Positions 36,101-50,339 of a stretch of 64,000 nucleotides of DNA are shown piece by piece; within the stretch, counting starts at the first letter, position 1; every line of letters begins with the position of its first letter. Both the position numbers and the translations under genes were made by a program. The stretch comes from Eudromia elegans. Lineage: Eukaryota > Chordata > Aves > Tinamiformes > Tinamidae. Where the stretch lies: assembly GCA_003342815.1 (NCBI GenBank), contig PTEX01000049.1, positions 3,276,620 to 3,340,619 of the forward strand. Direction: 5' to 3'. Under the pieces are notes generated by a model, which saw only the letters and a program-made list of their open reading frames with translations, was not told the origin of the DNA and did not search any database.

Positions 36101-39100
36101 CAGGTCCAAGTAACGAGGGTGTAAGGTCACTAATCAAAGCAGGACGAACGCTGAGAGCGCATTCTGTTGTCCTGGGGACAACCCAGCACGAGCACTAACA
36201 GGTAATGGTGCCTTGAGTCTTGGGTCAGTTTTGAGAGACAATTTTGGGGAAAAGATTCAGCCTCCCACTCTGAGGATATTACAGTGATGCCCTCAGACAC
36301 TAGGAGCCCCCAAATCACTGACTGCTTGTTAGAGGCCTGAAAAAGCAGCACAGGCTTTAAAATTACAGTGGCCTTCTGTGTTTTGTGTTTTTCGTATTTT
36401 ATATTCATAATGTTTATAACGGTTTCAATTAAATTTAAAAGCTTTCCTAAAATGCTTCGGTTTTATTATTAGAAGGACCTTGCTAGGCATGCCAAATACA
36501 CAGTGCGGGTTGCTCTACTTCTAGTAATAAGCTCCAGACATCATTTTTCTTTATTAGGTAATTAATGTGAAGAGAGATGAAACATATGGTTTTGTACTCC
36601 TATGCAAGAGTACAGGGCTTTCCCCTAAAATGCACACTGAAATGTAAAAGGATGCTCATATGTAACATGTAGAATTTACATATGTCTCCTGATACTGGTA
36701 ATAAAATGACAGCATATCAAAAAATATTAAGAGACTCTGGTCTCTGTTTTCTCTCCCACTTTTTCTCTTGTTTACCGTCCTGTCTGCTTGCATAGGCTGC
36801 TGTGCATCGCGATCCGTTCTGACACCTCCTTTGGTGAAGAAGCTGCAGCGTCTGAGCTGCTCCTCCCCACGGGGCCGAGCGCTCCGGCTTTCCGCTCGCC
36901 TCTCATTTGCTTCGGAGAGGCGGAAGGTAGGAGACCACATGGGCTCGGCTTTGAAAACATGGATGCTCCAGAGCCCTGGGCAGAGGTGCACAAAACTGCA
37001 GGAATGCACACGAAAAATGGGGGCCCTGGTCCTCTCTTCGCACTGCGCTTTTGTGCCACGACAGACCCCCAGCGTCCTCACATAACCCCCTGCCCGAGCG
37101 AGCACAGGCAATAGGAGCAGCTTACGTCTTATTTGCCACAAAGGCAGATATCGAAGTGCTTTGAAGGGATGCTGGATGCGGGCAGCTTGATTTCTGTGTG
37201 GCTGCAGAAACGCAAGAGAGAGGAGCCCCTGCATCTCACCGTGGGGAAGGGATTATTTTTTTTGTTTAAGATGTGCATGGATTGGAGTGCGTTATCATCG
37301 GGGACGACTGAATAGGAGGGGTCTCGGGTAAGCCTCTTTGCACACATTAGTAGTCTCTGTAGCTGTCATTCCTGTGATTTTCCAGGAAGCAGCCTGAATG
37401 ACAAACGGGAAAATCCGGACTCTCACTCATCCTCTGACCTAAGCCCCCGAAAAGCAATAATTTTATTTCACTCATTTCAATAGGGTTTGAACCAGGGCTT
37501 GATTCCACTAACACTCCATAACGCTTACATTTATTTGATGTCCGTGTTAGGTTGGTAATTGTGGAGCAGGCTGAAATGTCAAAAACGCTGCTCTTCAGGA
37601 GGGCAATATACCCAAAACGCGGCTGCGTGGTGCCCTCACCCACGCAGCTCAGAATCCACCTGCACAGAAACGAGTTTTTCCCTTTACCTGACATAAATAA
37701 AAATTATAAGGGCTATTCCCAACACATCCCTTCAAAAGATTTGTGCCAAGAAATGGGTAAAAAGCATGCTAGATGATACGGAGGCAGCAGATTGCCACGG
37801 TGATGCAGAGAGGGCAAGGATGAGGAGCAGCCTCCCAAATCTCCTTCTAAGCAGGTTGAAAACATTCCATGTTTGTGGCTAGCTAGCTAATCATTCAGCC
37901 CCCCTTACAGATGTGTATGAGCTCCTTACTGCTGGAGTTAGAGACGTAACCTTTCAGTAATCTCTGCTGTCAGCTGCATGCATTTTAAGTAGAACTGTGC
38001 TTTTTTTCTCTTAAAAGTTGAAGAAGGAGAGTCCTGTTTTCTATACAGACTATGAAAGGATAAGCTATCCTTTGTGGTGGGGTGCAGCTGAATTCTGATT
38101 TTGCAGAACTCGTGAAGGCTTGGACCAAATTATTTTTCAGATCTGGACTCAGTCACTTTGGAAAACAGACCTTAGGATCATTAGTCACAAGTATACTCGG
38201 AATTTACCCCCCTGCACTTAGATAGCATGAAATCCTTGTCTTGCTGAGGAGCTCTACGCTGTTTCTCCCAGTTCTCCCTTTTCTCCAAACAGAGAAGGCA
38301 TAATACACATTTATCAAGATCCTACTTAATTGCTCTTTCACTTACAGTCCTTTTACTGATGATATTTCTTTCCTAAAGCTGACTTGGTATCAATTTAACA
38401 TCAGTTCCAACGGTTTGCATGAAAGATAAATGCGGCCATGCTCACACTCTGCTAGTTTGCCTTCGACTGAGCACTGAAATCATGTCACACAAGCACGATG
38501 ACTGATCCAAATTGACAAGAGGAAAGATGAAAAAACACCTAGGTTTCTCGTAACTGTACCTTTCTAAGAGATTTTTTTCCCTTCTATCTTAGCAAAAAGA
38601 AGCTGTTTCCCAGAAATGAGCAGAAGGACAAAGCGGTTTTCTAAGTGGTTTTTTTTCTGTTGTTGCATTTTTTTCCCCCAGGTTATTAATAGCATAATTA
38701 AACAGCATTTTGACTTGCTGTATATATGAGCCAGCAGCCTCACTCATTGCGCCCCGAAGCTTTCCCCACACCTTGAGAACTGAGTTCCTTTCCTTTGTAA
38801 AGGACGTTTCTTTTAGCTTCTCTGCTCTGCAAAAGCACCAACTGGGTAAGTGATCCAGTATGAAAGGATATAACCCATGTTCATGCTAAAACGTTGCTGT
38901 TATCTGCAGAAATCTTACTTTCCCTCCCCAAATGCATAGATTTCACTGCACGGGGAGGTGTCCCAGCAGCTGCAAAGGATGGGACGTGTTTCTCCTCCAT
39001 GGTGACGCACTTCAGGTCCCTCTTGGGCCAGGTATGTTTTAGAGAGTGGGCCCCAGAATCGGGTGCATTGCCCTGGCTGGAGGAAAGTCGTGGCTCGTAT

Positions 39101-39350
39101 TTTCTGCAGTCTGAACTGGGTATATGTTATGACTGCTCTTTGCACCTAGTTTGGGCTAATCTCTTGCAGTGAATAAGAATTGAGTTTGACTTCACAGAAG
39201 AGGAAAAGGAGGACTTTCTGTCTAGCTCTGTTAAGCTTGTGTATTATATATTACGTTTCAACTTACGGAGAAGGTATTCTGAGCTGTCATGGTCATAGTC
39301 ATTATCTTCAGGGAAATGGTTGATTCGGAAGCAATGTCCCTTGTAGATTC
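32656..39350 (-). CDS. CACNG4: CACNG4, TARP gamma-4, coding exons 2-4 (exon 1 outside window)
   Basis: TARP gamma-4 is an auxiliary subunit of AMPA-type glutamate receptors. It is a four-pass plasma-membrane protein that aids trafficking and slows channel kinetics. Minus-strand exons are 39267-39350, 34410-34550 and 32656-33194, all joined in phase 1 like CACNG1. They encode 253 whole residues after a split Gly. Human gamma-4 has 327 residues as I recall, so with a 74-residue exon 1 the length would be identical. [20 protein letters not shown] and [20 protein letters not shown] identify gamma-4 rather than gamma-2, -3 or -8. The cytoplasmic tail has an Arg/Ser-rich stretch ([14 protein letters not shown]), a likely phosphorylation region in TARPs, and ends in the PDZ ligand TTPV. 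No exon 1 with the expected [20 protein letters not shown] is present, so the start lies beyond 64000. Confidence 0.96.
33195..34409 (-). other. CACNG4: CACNG4 intron 3
   Basis: GT-AG phase 1 intron of 1215 bases, AT-rich. Nothing else is seen in it. Confidence 0.9.
34410..34550 (-). CDS. CACNG4: CACNG4 exon 3
   Basis: A 141-base exon between the acceptor CTCCCCCTCAG and the donor GTATGT. It completes an Arg codon and encodes [20 protein letters not shown] followed by [20 protein letters not shown], covering membrane segments two and three. Confidence 0.96.
34551..39266 (-). other. CACNG4: CACNG4 intron 2
   Basis: GT-AG phase 1 intron of 4716 bases. It contains a 25-base tandem duplication at 35781-35830 and a GC-richer patch near 35450-35680. 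I see no exon or RNA gene. Confidence 0.85.
35781..35830. repeat. 25-base tandem duplication
   Basis: Positions 35781-35805 and 35806-35830 are identical except for one C/T change. The duplication is recent and lies in CACNG4 intron 2. Confidence 0.92.
39267..39350 (-). CDS. CACNG4: CACNG4 exon 2
   Basis: An 84-base exon between the acceptor TTTCATTTAG and the donor GTAAGT. It completes Gly74 (by human numbering) and encodes [20 protein letters not shown] and DSSEYLL, the second half of the first extracellular loop. Confidence 0.96.
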
Positions 39351-42300
39351 CTAAATGAAAACAAAGCAAACACAATATATACTTAACAGAACCATGTAAA
39401 TGAGCTTCTGCTAGCTTTCCTCCCAAGTTGTATAAGTAAATCATTTGTGTATAGGGTTGGTCTACATTATTTTATATGCCATCAAGAACCCACTTCTTAG
39501 GCGATGAATTGTAGGCAGTCTGGATTGAAGCCTTTCCCTAGGAAGAGAAAGCCAGGACTTGGGTTCTTTTTCTTAGCAGTGCTACTAAGACCATTATCTT
39601 CATTTTTTCCCTCTCTGTGCTTTACTTTATCAATGTCATACTTATCTCGCAAGGATACCGAGTTTGCAAAGCTGCTTTTTGTTCCTCCAGTGACTGTTGC
39701 TATGGGTTCCTGCTCCATGGCTGGCGCTCCTGGCTGGCACTACAGTAAACCCGAGTAACTTTGCAGTGCTTAACACCTCTCCTTTCTCATTCCCAGAGAA
39801 GTGTCGGGTTCCCTCATCAGAGATGCGGAATGTTTTGCAGTTTGAGGTTTCTTCAATTACTCTCCAGGCTTGGAAAACAAGTCTGTAAATATATTCTTGT
39901 CGCAATTTAAACCCGTATGTCCCTTTCAATTTTGGTTCAATTTTTAATGTGCATATATGTTCATTTAACCATAAGCCTGTACAATAAATCATGGGCATGA
40001 GCAATGCCAGCCTGGACACATCGCTTCAGCACATCATCCATCTGGGTGAACGCTTACATTAGCATTTTGTATTATTTTATATCATGATTTTACACCTAGT
40101 CTTAGCTGCAATGCGATTGCTGAGACCACATTGCACAGCAAGTGACGTGGGGACACAAGGGTTTCTATCCAGGGAGCTGGCGGAGGGGCTGAAGTCCTGA
40201 GGTGTGAGCCTGCCTTGGTGCTTTCATTATTCATTAGCCAGGGCTTTCATGCTCGGGAACAGATACCAGCCAGGATGAGCTCTCTTCTGCACGGGAGTAT
40301 TTGGTGCTTACAGCTCTAGCTGACAGAAGGATTTAAAAATCACCAGCTAATGCTACTTTAACAGAAGCACAGCTGCAGTCTGCAGGATAGAGCTGTGGAT
40401 TTATTTTACTATCTATTACTGATGATTACAAAGATCTTCTCGGAAGCACTCCTAATCCATAAGATTTCAATTGCCCCCCGTGAGTGTCAACCACAGGTCT
40501 GCTACTACAGCGCATTTAATTCTTGCAGTAAATGATGTATCTCCTCCATGACACCAGCTCAGGCTCCCTCCGCACAGCATTTCAAAGACCGTGCAACACA
40601 AACAAGTGGCTCTTGTGGCATGTGGGACGACCCACCTGCACCGTCTGCAAGGCGCACGAGAGCCCTTCAGCGCGGAGCTGCTGCCGCCGCCGCGCTTGCC
40701 CCGCCGGCCCTGGGGTTGCCCTGGGCTGCCTCGCTGCTCCTCGGGGCTCTGCAGCAGCAGCACAAGCCCACACGCAGGTTTTAAAGGCCCCAGCACTGAT
40801 TTTTATGGCATTTCGCACAACGGATGTAAATCTCTCCCAGCATAACTGGGCCTCTGAGAGGGGGGTGGCCGTTTCTTTGCACGTCTTCATAGTGGTGTGA
40901 CAATTTAGAGGAACTAGATTTAGAGGATGCTTTTTCTTCCTATTCATAAAAGGAAAATCTAGACAGTTTTGTTAATGTAATTCCCTGTGGAAACAGGCTT
41001 GTCAATGACACCTTGCTCGTGTGGATATCGATGGGGCGGGCTCTCAGTCTGTGTGTCCTTCCTTCCCCAGTACCATTTAAAAGGCAGACCGATGATTTTA
41101 TTGCAATTTGATGGAAAAATAGAAGTATAAGAGACAACTATGATCTCACGAGTTTCCTGAACCCGTGCAGTCTCCAAAAGGAGAGCAGAGTCTCCACCTA
41201 GGACTGCTTCACCAGCCTGCACACCATCAGATACCAGAGCACGGGCGCAGACAAGAGCCCAAATAAAGTCTCACTTCTGGAAAATCAATTAAGAGATGAA
41301 AAGAGCAACGTCCCCGAGCCTCTTGTGTTTGCAATACTGATGGATCAATGGATTTTTTGGTTTCTGTAAAACAACCTTGTGTTATTAGACTCCTCAATGC
41401 AACAGGCCCCTTAGCCAGCCTTTTTCTTCTGAGGAGGCCATGAAGGCAGGAGCTCTTCCACTGGAGGACTGGACAAATCAGCAGGAAACGGTGGGAATAT
41501 GTTAACAAGGTCCAGACTTTTCCTGGTTTATGGCTAAGAACCTTAATTTCCACCTGGAGCCCTGCCCATGCCAATAGACTATACAATCTAGTGGATATGA
41601 TGAAAAGAGAATAAGTAGAAATAGCCGCAGCTGACAATTCCAGAGACATTCAAGACTCTCTTTGCGTTTCCAGTTTTTGGGAGTGCTGAGCCTGGCCATT
41701 CCAGACAGCTCTTTGCCGAGGTAGCAAAAGGCAGTGAAATGTAGATCTCTATCAAAGTCGGGGAATCCAAAGCTTTCCTTCAAACAGTTTTGCTGTGGTT
41801 CAAGTCACCGATACTGGTTCAGGATCATCTCTAGCACCTATGGAATTTGATAGCTAATAACAGCAACAGACTATTTGTTTGTTTGTTTTTGGTAGCGATG
41901 GACTTACTTTGAAACTCAGATTTTGGGAAAATTAAAACTAGCTAATCTGGAGGCACTTCAAGCAGTGCATCAAGGGGTGCTGCAAAAGCTTCCCTTGGCC
42001 TATGAGAATAACAGTTAACAAACAAAAACATACGAGATGTTGTAAAATAGGCAGCTCCCTTGCTCCAGCAGGTAAAATGATAGAAAAGGGATAAAAGCCA
42101 TGGGATACAGGCAACAAAAAAATGTCTCAGAGCTGGCTTCAACAGCAACTATATCTGTCCAGGACCTGCAGTCCTTAGAGGCCTTTGGAAGGGCCTTACA
42201 GATGGGGCTGCTGCTCTATGTGCAGGGAAGGCTCCCAGGGAGCCACCACGCCAGGACACGGCAGGGAGGGCCTTTTTTCCTTTCTTCAAGAACAGGGATA

Positions 42301-43073
42301 GTCCCTTAAACAGTCTGGAGATGAAGATGGAGTATTTACCTTCTACTTCTCTATCCACTAGGGAGAGATAAATAAACTGCAATCACCGCCTAACAGATAC
42401 TAAAATATTGAAAAGCACTTCTGGATACCTCCTGAGATTAACATCTAATATCCCAAGGAGATGCCAGTAAGTCTTTTTTTGAATGATTACTGATATTTTT
42501 TAAGTGTTTTTAGAAATGCAAATATTATAACACTTTTTTTGCATAATTATTTCATTTTGAATTTTGAGTAAGAGTTTTGATTTAGGTTAGTGATAGAGAA
42601 GAAGAAAATTTGCTAGCTCGTATTGTAAGAAAGGAGACTAACTGTTGCTTGGTCTTTGCTGGTCCTTAGAAACTAAACCTGGTTAGTCAGTCTGTGCTTT
42701 CCTCTGTGTTCAAACTCGTCACCTACAAGGTTAGTACTTCCCAACCTCACTAAGTGTTGTTCAGATAACTATAATTAGAGTGTGACACAGGCAGATAACG
42801 TGGCAAGGGGAGGAATGTAGTGAAGTCAACATGAAGCTTTGCTTTTTTGTTTGGGGTAGGGAAGAACACAGGGTTTTCAATGGTAAATCAAATCAGGGAT
42901 CCCAGTTCAGGTGATACACTACCTTGCTCTTGCTCCGATAATCCTTTAATTACAGCAGGGTTGTGCACGGTGGCCAGTGAGGGGGGGTTAATGCTATGGG
43001 ATGCCAGCTCTGCTTACCCCGTGTGTGAACGTGCCTTGAGCACGTGTATCATAGCTGGCCAGACCATCAGGCC

Positions 43074-43107
43074 ATTTCTTTCAAATAGCTATTTCTTTCA
43101 AATAGCT
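43074..43107. repeat. 17-base perfect tandem duplication
   Basis: ATTTCTTTCAAATAGCT occurs at 43074-43090 and again at 43091-43107. Confidence 0.95.
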
Positions 43108-45762
43108 CTTTCGCATGGTTAGTATTTAGTTCCCTGATGCACTGAGAGTGTTTTCACAAATGTTTTCAGTGCTGCAAGATAAGAACCTTTCAGTATGTGA
43201 TGATATTTGTCAAGGCAAGCCGTACTTTTGTTCTGTTCCTCCTCCCTATAATTCTGTAAACCACACACAACCCCATCTTTCCATAGCATTAGTGTTGTGT
43301 TGTCATTTAAGATAGGTTTCCACCATGCAAGATGCTAGCAGCTTTACAGCAGAGGACCTTGTCTGCGGGGTACTTCTGTCAATAGCAATTTTTGTCTCTC
43401 CGCTCTGAGCAAGAGCTTACGGAAGGCGATATTTGATAGCAGTGGGAGACACATGAGGATAGATGGTTCTAGCTGGTCTCCCTCATTCCCCATCAACAGC
43501 TTCTGCAGAGCTTCATTAACTGTTTCACCCACCAGCCGTCCCCGCTGCTCGGACTGGTGCGGCAAAACCCCCAGGCTGGGCCTTGTTGAGGAGCCTTTCT
43601 GGCTTTCTTGCAGGATGCTGAACGTTTGCAGCCCCCTCGGACCCCGTGCCAGCACAGCACATTCCCGCACGGAGCAGCACAGCTCCTTGGTGCACACGTG
43701 TGCACACTATTTATAGAGCCAAGCCAGCCTTGCTCTGCAGGGGCGTGTGCGGGGAAGGAGGGCTACGAATGTCAGTCTCGGAGCGCCCCGGGGCTCCACT
43801 AACCACCCGCAGGCAGGTGAACACGCGGGGCAGCTCCAGCCCCAAATCGCACCGACCAGCTGACTCCATCTTGACAAATGCCGGTCTTCTGGGAAGACTT
43901 AAAGTTAAGTATAAGCAACAGATTTTAAAGGTCATTTTACAGCAATTGTGCTCACGTACGAGAGACACAAGCTGTAAGGAGCTGACAGCATATTAAAAAT
44001 AAGGCAATTAGTAAAAGAAACAGAGGCGAGTTCGCCTGCTGCTTCTGCGCCTTGGGTCTCTTGTTGGATTCCGTGCTCTTGTTCCGGAGCTAAGAGCAGC
44101 ATGATTTGTGGCTAACACTCCAGTGCCTGAATGTTTAAATGACAACTTTGCCGAGTTTATCAGCACCGGGAAGGCTGAGGGATGGATAACGTCCCAGGCA
44201 GCCTGGAGAGGAGCTGCACTCTCGAAGCAGACTTGTCTCATGGCTTGTCTCACCAAACCCAGGCAGACCCATACGGGCACTGCATTTCCTTAATGGCAGG
44301 GTTTTGCATTTCCCTTTGACAACAATGAAGAATCTCTATTTATAGTGAGTGTGTCAGAGCTGGACTCTGGCGCAGGAGCAGAGAGGCAGTTATATATATA
44401 TTTTTTTGCTTAGGAAGATTTCTCTGCTGACAAGTTCTGAAATCTTTTGCAGTGCGATTTGAGCTGCAATGAGCAAAGGAGATCAGACATGCCAGAAAAT
44501 GTTTCTCTCCACAAAATTCACAGTGCTGAGTCTATCTGTGCACCGCGTTCTTTTCTTTGCCTTTTTAGCAGTAAAATTGCACTATCTCAGTGGATTGACA
44601 CAACAGCGAATGGAGCCACTAAGTTGGCTTTTCCTCCTTCATTCTCCTTGTCATAAAATAATGCTTGGAAAGAGGAACGGGTGATGTGCCAGCCATCCAT
44701 GATTTCCTTCCAAAATTTGCTCCCTGGCACTGACGGTCAAGCGCAGGGCACTGCTGTTTGGAGCTCTCCACTCACACCACAGGGGACAGAATTAGATTTT
44801 TTTTCCCCCTTAACTTGGCACCTACTACATTAATCTGTCCAGAGTTTGATTATTTCTCTCCTGCTGAGAATTTCATAGGCTGGTACTTGACTGAGACGAG
44901 CACGGATCCTGGGAGCCTCTCCTAGAAGATCTCTAATGGTGTCATTAGGAAGGAAATCATGCACTATCGGATGCAGGCGGTGCGTAAAACCCACGGGCCC
45001 GCTACCCACACGCGGCTGTGACGCTGCCGGCGCTGTCGGAGCCAGCAGAGCACGGACCCTCGGCAGGTTGAGTGCACATTTATGGGGCGTCTGCCTCTGC
45101 GAGCAGCTTGGCTGCCGCCAGGTCTCTGCGCAGGCTGCAGCTTCTCCATGCAGATTGCTGTTGGAAGTCCCTGCTGAGCCAGACGCTGTCTGACACCCCT
45201 CGAGTCCTGACAGACAGGCAAGTTTTGGTCCGTATGACAGTTTGTTCGTATTTCTGGTTCTTCCTGAGAGGCAGCGTGACGATGTGCACTGCTCCTGCAT
45301 GGGGTTCTTGTCGTATTCTTGCCAGCATAGACCTTGTTTGCAGAAAACACTTAGGATGTAGAAGGATTAGGAGTGCGGTCCTGAAAGTGCGAGCTAGTGA
45401 GGTACCCCGTGTGAATCAACAAGAGGGCTAAGCTGGGAATGTCATGCTTACACCACTACAAAATCAACCCTGCCGAGTCTTTAAAGGGATTTTATCCTGT
45501 ATCTTAACCAACATTCTCTATAGCTGCCCAGAGAGAGGAAAGATAGCACTGTTTTTGTCCTCATAAAAGTCCTTCCTTTCTTCCTCTGTCTTTCATTCCA
45601 TACCTTTGAGTCTCCCATTGCTAATGGGAAGGGATACTACTGCTTAGTGCAAAGGAGGAGAGCTAAGAGTCTGCTTTCAGTGGTGGGCTCAAATCTAGCT
45701 CTCACCCAGTCACAGTGACACCAGCATCTGGTCTTGTTTGCTCTCACTCTGCTTCCTGGACA

Positions 45763-45794
45763 ATATCTATATCTATATCTATATCTATATATCT
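45763..45794. repeat. (ATATCT)n microsatellite
   Basis: About five hexamer units in CACNG4 intron 1. Confidence 0.9.
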
Positions 45795-48700
45795 CCTTAT
45801 TTTAAAAGGTTGGGATGTGTGAAATTTGCCCCACTTTCTTCTGTAGGAACTGTCAGCTCTTAGAAACCCTTTGGGTTCTTCTTTTGAACTCCTTTCAATT
45901 GTCTGGTAGGCAAAGCAAAACTCCTCCCCGAGTCTCTCACTTTATCTTTTGCTGTGACAAGAATTCCCGCCCGTCGGGGTCCTCTCCCCGCGCTGCCCCG
46001 TGGCTCCTTCGGGTGCTGCCCCCGCCCCTGTGCTGCTGAGCTGATAATCACCAGCTGCTTCTGCCTTCCCCTGCATCTGCCTCCTGTGCAAAGGCCTGGG
46101 CTGCGAGCCCCTTCGCGGTGGGTTTCCCGGGGCTCCGAGCGCGGTGGTTGCGCCGGAACCCGCGCGCCGGGCGCAGCTCAGCCCACGCGGCTGCGGCTGA
46201 GCGGCTGCTGGCAGCAGACCGCGCTCCGCTTTTCTCAGGCCTTTATTCTGAGCCGTCTCCACTGCCCTCCTGCCTGCCACAAGCGCGTTTTCCCTAGGAA
46301 CCCTTCATGTCGTCAACACGCTCAGTCCCGCCAGCTTGATCCTCCAATTAACCCTCCTCCGCTTTCTCTCTTATCTTCTTACACCAATTAACGCTCCCAT
46401 CTGTATTTATCAGGCACTTTGTGTGAGAGCAAAGCCTGTTTTACACCCCCATTCTCAAGTATTTCCTGTAGGACCTTATAATCTTTCACCATCTTGTCGT
46501 CCCTTTGGTAGGGTCTCATCTTGTTCTCCTTTGCTGTGTGCAGTATCTCCTTGGTGCTCCTCAATAAGGTCCCCTCCGCCTGTCCCCATACCCCTGGCCT
46601 TAGAGGGGATGGCCCGAGAGATGTCTTGGCTCTGTTCTTTGCTTCACTTTTCTCTCTAGCATGGAGCTCTCCATGTTTCTGGAGGGCCATCTGTGCTGAC
46701 TTGAGTGCCAATGTCACAGCTGCAAACAGTGAGATTCCCACTTGGGCAGCTTGACCTTCGTGTCAGGGACCCACCCTTTTCTCTTCTGCTGCTCTTGAGT
46801 TTCCCATGGCTCAGAGAGGGCATCTGAACTGATCTCTACCAGGTGTCAGCAGCCACTTGCCATCATTCCAAGAGCTTGGCCATGGAGGACAGAAGGAGAT
46901 AGGTATCTGTTTTGGGTGCTGCATGACTTCTAGTTCTGGCAGGAGCTATTTTACTCACTGAGCAATTTTATTTGGCCATTCTGCAATTCAAGACGTAGCA
47001 TCCCAAGTAGTTGCGTGTACACAGCCTATAAAAGCACATCCAAATTCTCAATTACTTGCGCCAGGAGGCCTTCAGGGAGGTGCCTCCAAGGGCTCACTCG
47101 GGTTTTGTTCACGTGGGCATACATCAGCAGCCAGTCTTCCTCTGGGCGAATACCATCAAAGCTGTAGTGCATTTGTGTTTCAGTTCCATCTGAGCAGATG
47201 CAGGGAAGATCCCTTGCCAAAATTTTCCTTAAAACACCGTGACAGCCTTTTGCTCCATACAAGGTTTTATTTGAGACCTCGAGTCACGTTAGAAAATCCA
47301 TGGCAGTGGAGCTCATTTCCTGAAGCTTCCCCTCACCTGCACACGTGGGAGCTAATAAACCACATCACAGCGTCTGGCTGCTGTCCTTTAAATTCACTTC
47401 AGTCATTACAAAACTGCTGCCAAAAGTACTAAGTGTCCTTGTGCTACAACAGTGAATATCAATAGTATCAGGGAAATGTAGGACAGCGGCAAAGGAGATA
47501 AGATTTGATGTTGTGTTATGCTTTGTTTTGAGCCACTTATTTTCCATTTCCATCTTCCAAGTGTGTCGTAGCTGATGCTCAGGCATCTCCCGTCACCCCT
47601 TTGGGCATTGCTGATTGCCTCCTTACAGCCTTCTGCAATTTGCTCCTTACTAACCACATCCTCCTGTGCCATCCTCTTGGATGGCAAATTTGGGGGATTC
47701 TGTGGCTTATTTTAATCTTCGTTGCCTCTTTTTTTCTGAGCATATCAAGGGAATGAATCTGCGTTTTCTAAGAAGATGCACTGACATGATATGCGGTTTG
47801 CATTTAGTAAATCATCTGCACAGGGAAATAGGGACAATTCCTCACCCTGAGTCTGCCTTGTGATTTGTGGGCAATGTTGGTTGCATTGCTTGAGGAACTT
47901 TTCAGCATCAGAGCTAAGTTAGCCCTGAGTCGTAACGCGTTCCCATGCCTGGCTGAGTCCCAAGAGGCTGTCAACATTTCTAGCTGTCATGGGGTTGTTA
48001 ACTCACTTTTCTGTGTGTGCTTTTCCATATACCACAACGGCCCACACTTTCTGTATTCTGCCTTCACACTTCATCTCATCCTGTAGCTCCTTTATCCCGG
48101 CAGCCCAGAAGTTTGTCTCACCACTCATTTCCATATTTTGCTCCTCTGCAACTTTGCCAAAGCTGTCTCTGTTCATATAATTTCGCATAATCATTCTCTT
48201 TCTTTGAAAATGAATTTCGAAACTTCATAGAAAATTTCATTAGGGTTTTCTAGTTGGTTTTTTTTTTCCTACCTTAGCTAAAATTGGTCCCTTGAATAGT
48301 TTGGGATTCACAGGTGAACATCTTCATCTGTCACAGCTTCAAATGAAAGCCAGTCTCCCGAGAGTTTCCTGCTCTTTCTTACATTCCGGTCCAAAATGCC
48401 TTAATTTAATGAGGTACTTAGTACCCAACAGTGCTGTTGGCACAATGTGTCTGGGACTAACATATTATTCATGACAACTGTAACTATGCAGCTGGACCAC
48501 CTTAGAGAGCATGAGAGATAAGCAGTGGTGGCCCATATGCAAGCTAGGATTGAGATGTGTGTTAATTTGGACCAAAACCGCACTGTTTTTCCAACTTTCA
48601 TGACCCTGGCATACACTCGCCAGTACTAACACAGCTCCTCCGGGCAGACTGCTGCCAGTCCATCAATCATTACGAGATAAATGAAATGCCAAACTTTATG

Positions 48701-50339
48701 GGATGCAACTTTGAGAACAGATAGTCATTTTGTCTGAAGAAGTATTCATGTGCTGCAAAATGACAAATTGTGTTTATTTTCACATTGTCAAACTGTGCTT
48801 TTTTTCCTGCGCTGGCACAATTGGAATCAAGTTTCCCTGAAGGGATAGTTTATTTTTTATCCATCTGGTTTCCCTTACTTCAGTAAGTCATCAGTTCTCC
48901 CTCATTAACATGGTGATCAACCAGGGCTTGATGGGTTCACCTCTTATGATCACAGCATGTCTATAAAGCCTATATCATGGCTCATCACTACCTGGGGAAG
49001 AAATTTAAAGAAATGGACATTGATGTCTCTTCAGAGTCCCCAGTGGCTTTATAATTTAAGATGGTCACATCTGGGGAATGAAAACTGTTCTTGAACTACT
49101 GCTCTTGAAACATACTCAGCATAATGCACGATGCTGCGTCCCCTGAATCCTCTAGCACCTCAGCTTTCCTACACAAACATCCTTGAGCTATTGTCTCCTC
49201 ATTCTTAATTTCTGCTTTTAGACTGTCTTAAACTTTCATTTTTAAGGCTCTGAAATGCCTCCACTTCAAACAGACTGGATAGCTGTGATTTGCAATTGCC
49301 ATGTAGCAGGGTGGTGTTTAAGAAACAAACCTCCAGAGCCAGTTGGTAGGAAGAAGGGCTCATATTGCTCCTTGTGTGCTCTGTCAGTGTAGCAGAAGCT
49401 TACAAGGCACCGTGCAATAATTCCTCTTCATAAAACGAATTATTGTCTGCTCTAATAGCAATGACCATCTCTAACCCGACCTCCAGGACTGAACTCTTTC
49501 CTCCAAAGCACCTTCTGGCTCTTATCTGCTCAGCTCCTGGGGCAGGTCATTCATGACACCCCCAAAAATCTTCTCACCAAGGAGATAAGTTTGGAAAGTT
49601 GTGATATAGGAGCTCAGTAATTAACTGATAATATATAGGATATTTGGAAACTCTGTAAATCATGTCAGATTTCCATGTCATTTCAATTCCTGTTGATCCA
49701 TCACAAGATGATGCATTAAAAAAGAGGAGGACTGGATATTGAAGAAGCACTAGGGAAATTTCGGTTCATAAATCATTTTAATTGAAGGGAATGCTTGCAA
49801 AACGTCTGGCTTCATAATGCAGCGACCTTGAGTTGGATCTGAATTCATTTTGGATCATGTCTTCCTCATTTCCATGCCAGCTTGTTGAGTTAAACATAGA
49901 AGAAAACTCTCTAGAGATTGATCATGCACAGGCAGTGATGCAGGACTGAACCAGCTGACGACAGGGAATCTGAGGGTTAGGAGAAAGGGGCTGTGACTGC
50001 CAGACCCCAGTGAATTTGGGCGACACAAGTCGAGGTTCAAACCCGTCCGCACAGTGTGTTAGCCCAAAGGACAACCCACCAAGGGAGACCAGGGCAATGC
50101 CTCCAGGAGACCGGGGACTGCTCAGGGCTACCATCCAACCTTGGTGCTACCTGACTGGGCTGCTGGGCACGAGGAATAGGTTCCCGTGTGAAAAAAACAA
50201 ATTGAAAGGGACAAAAATGTTTCTGGAAATACATCCTGGAGGAAAACACAGCAGACGGCCCCAGCAGGGCAGGCGCGTGGCACCGTGAGGGGACATGCTG
50301 ATCCCTACGGAGGCACTTGGAGAGTGGGAAGATGACACT

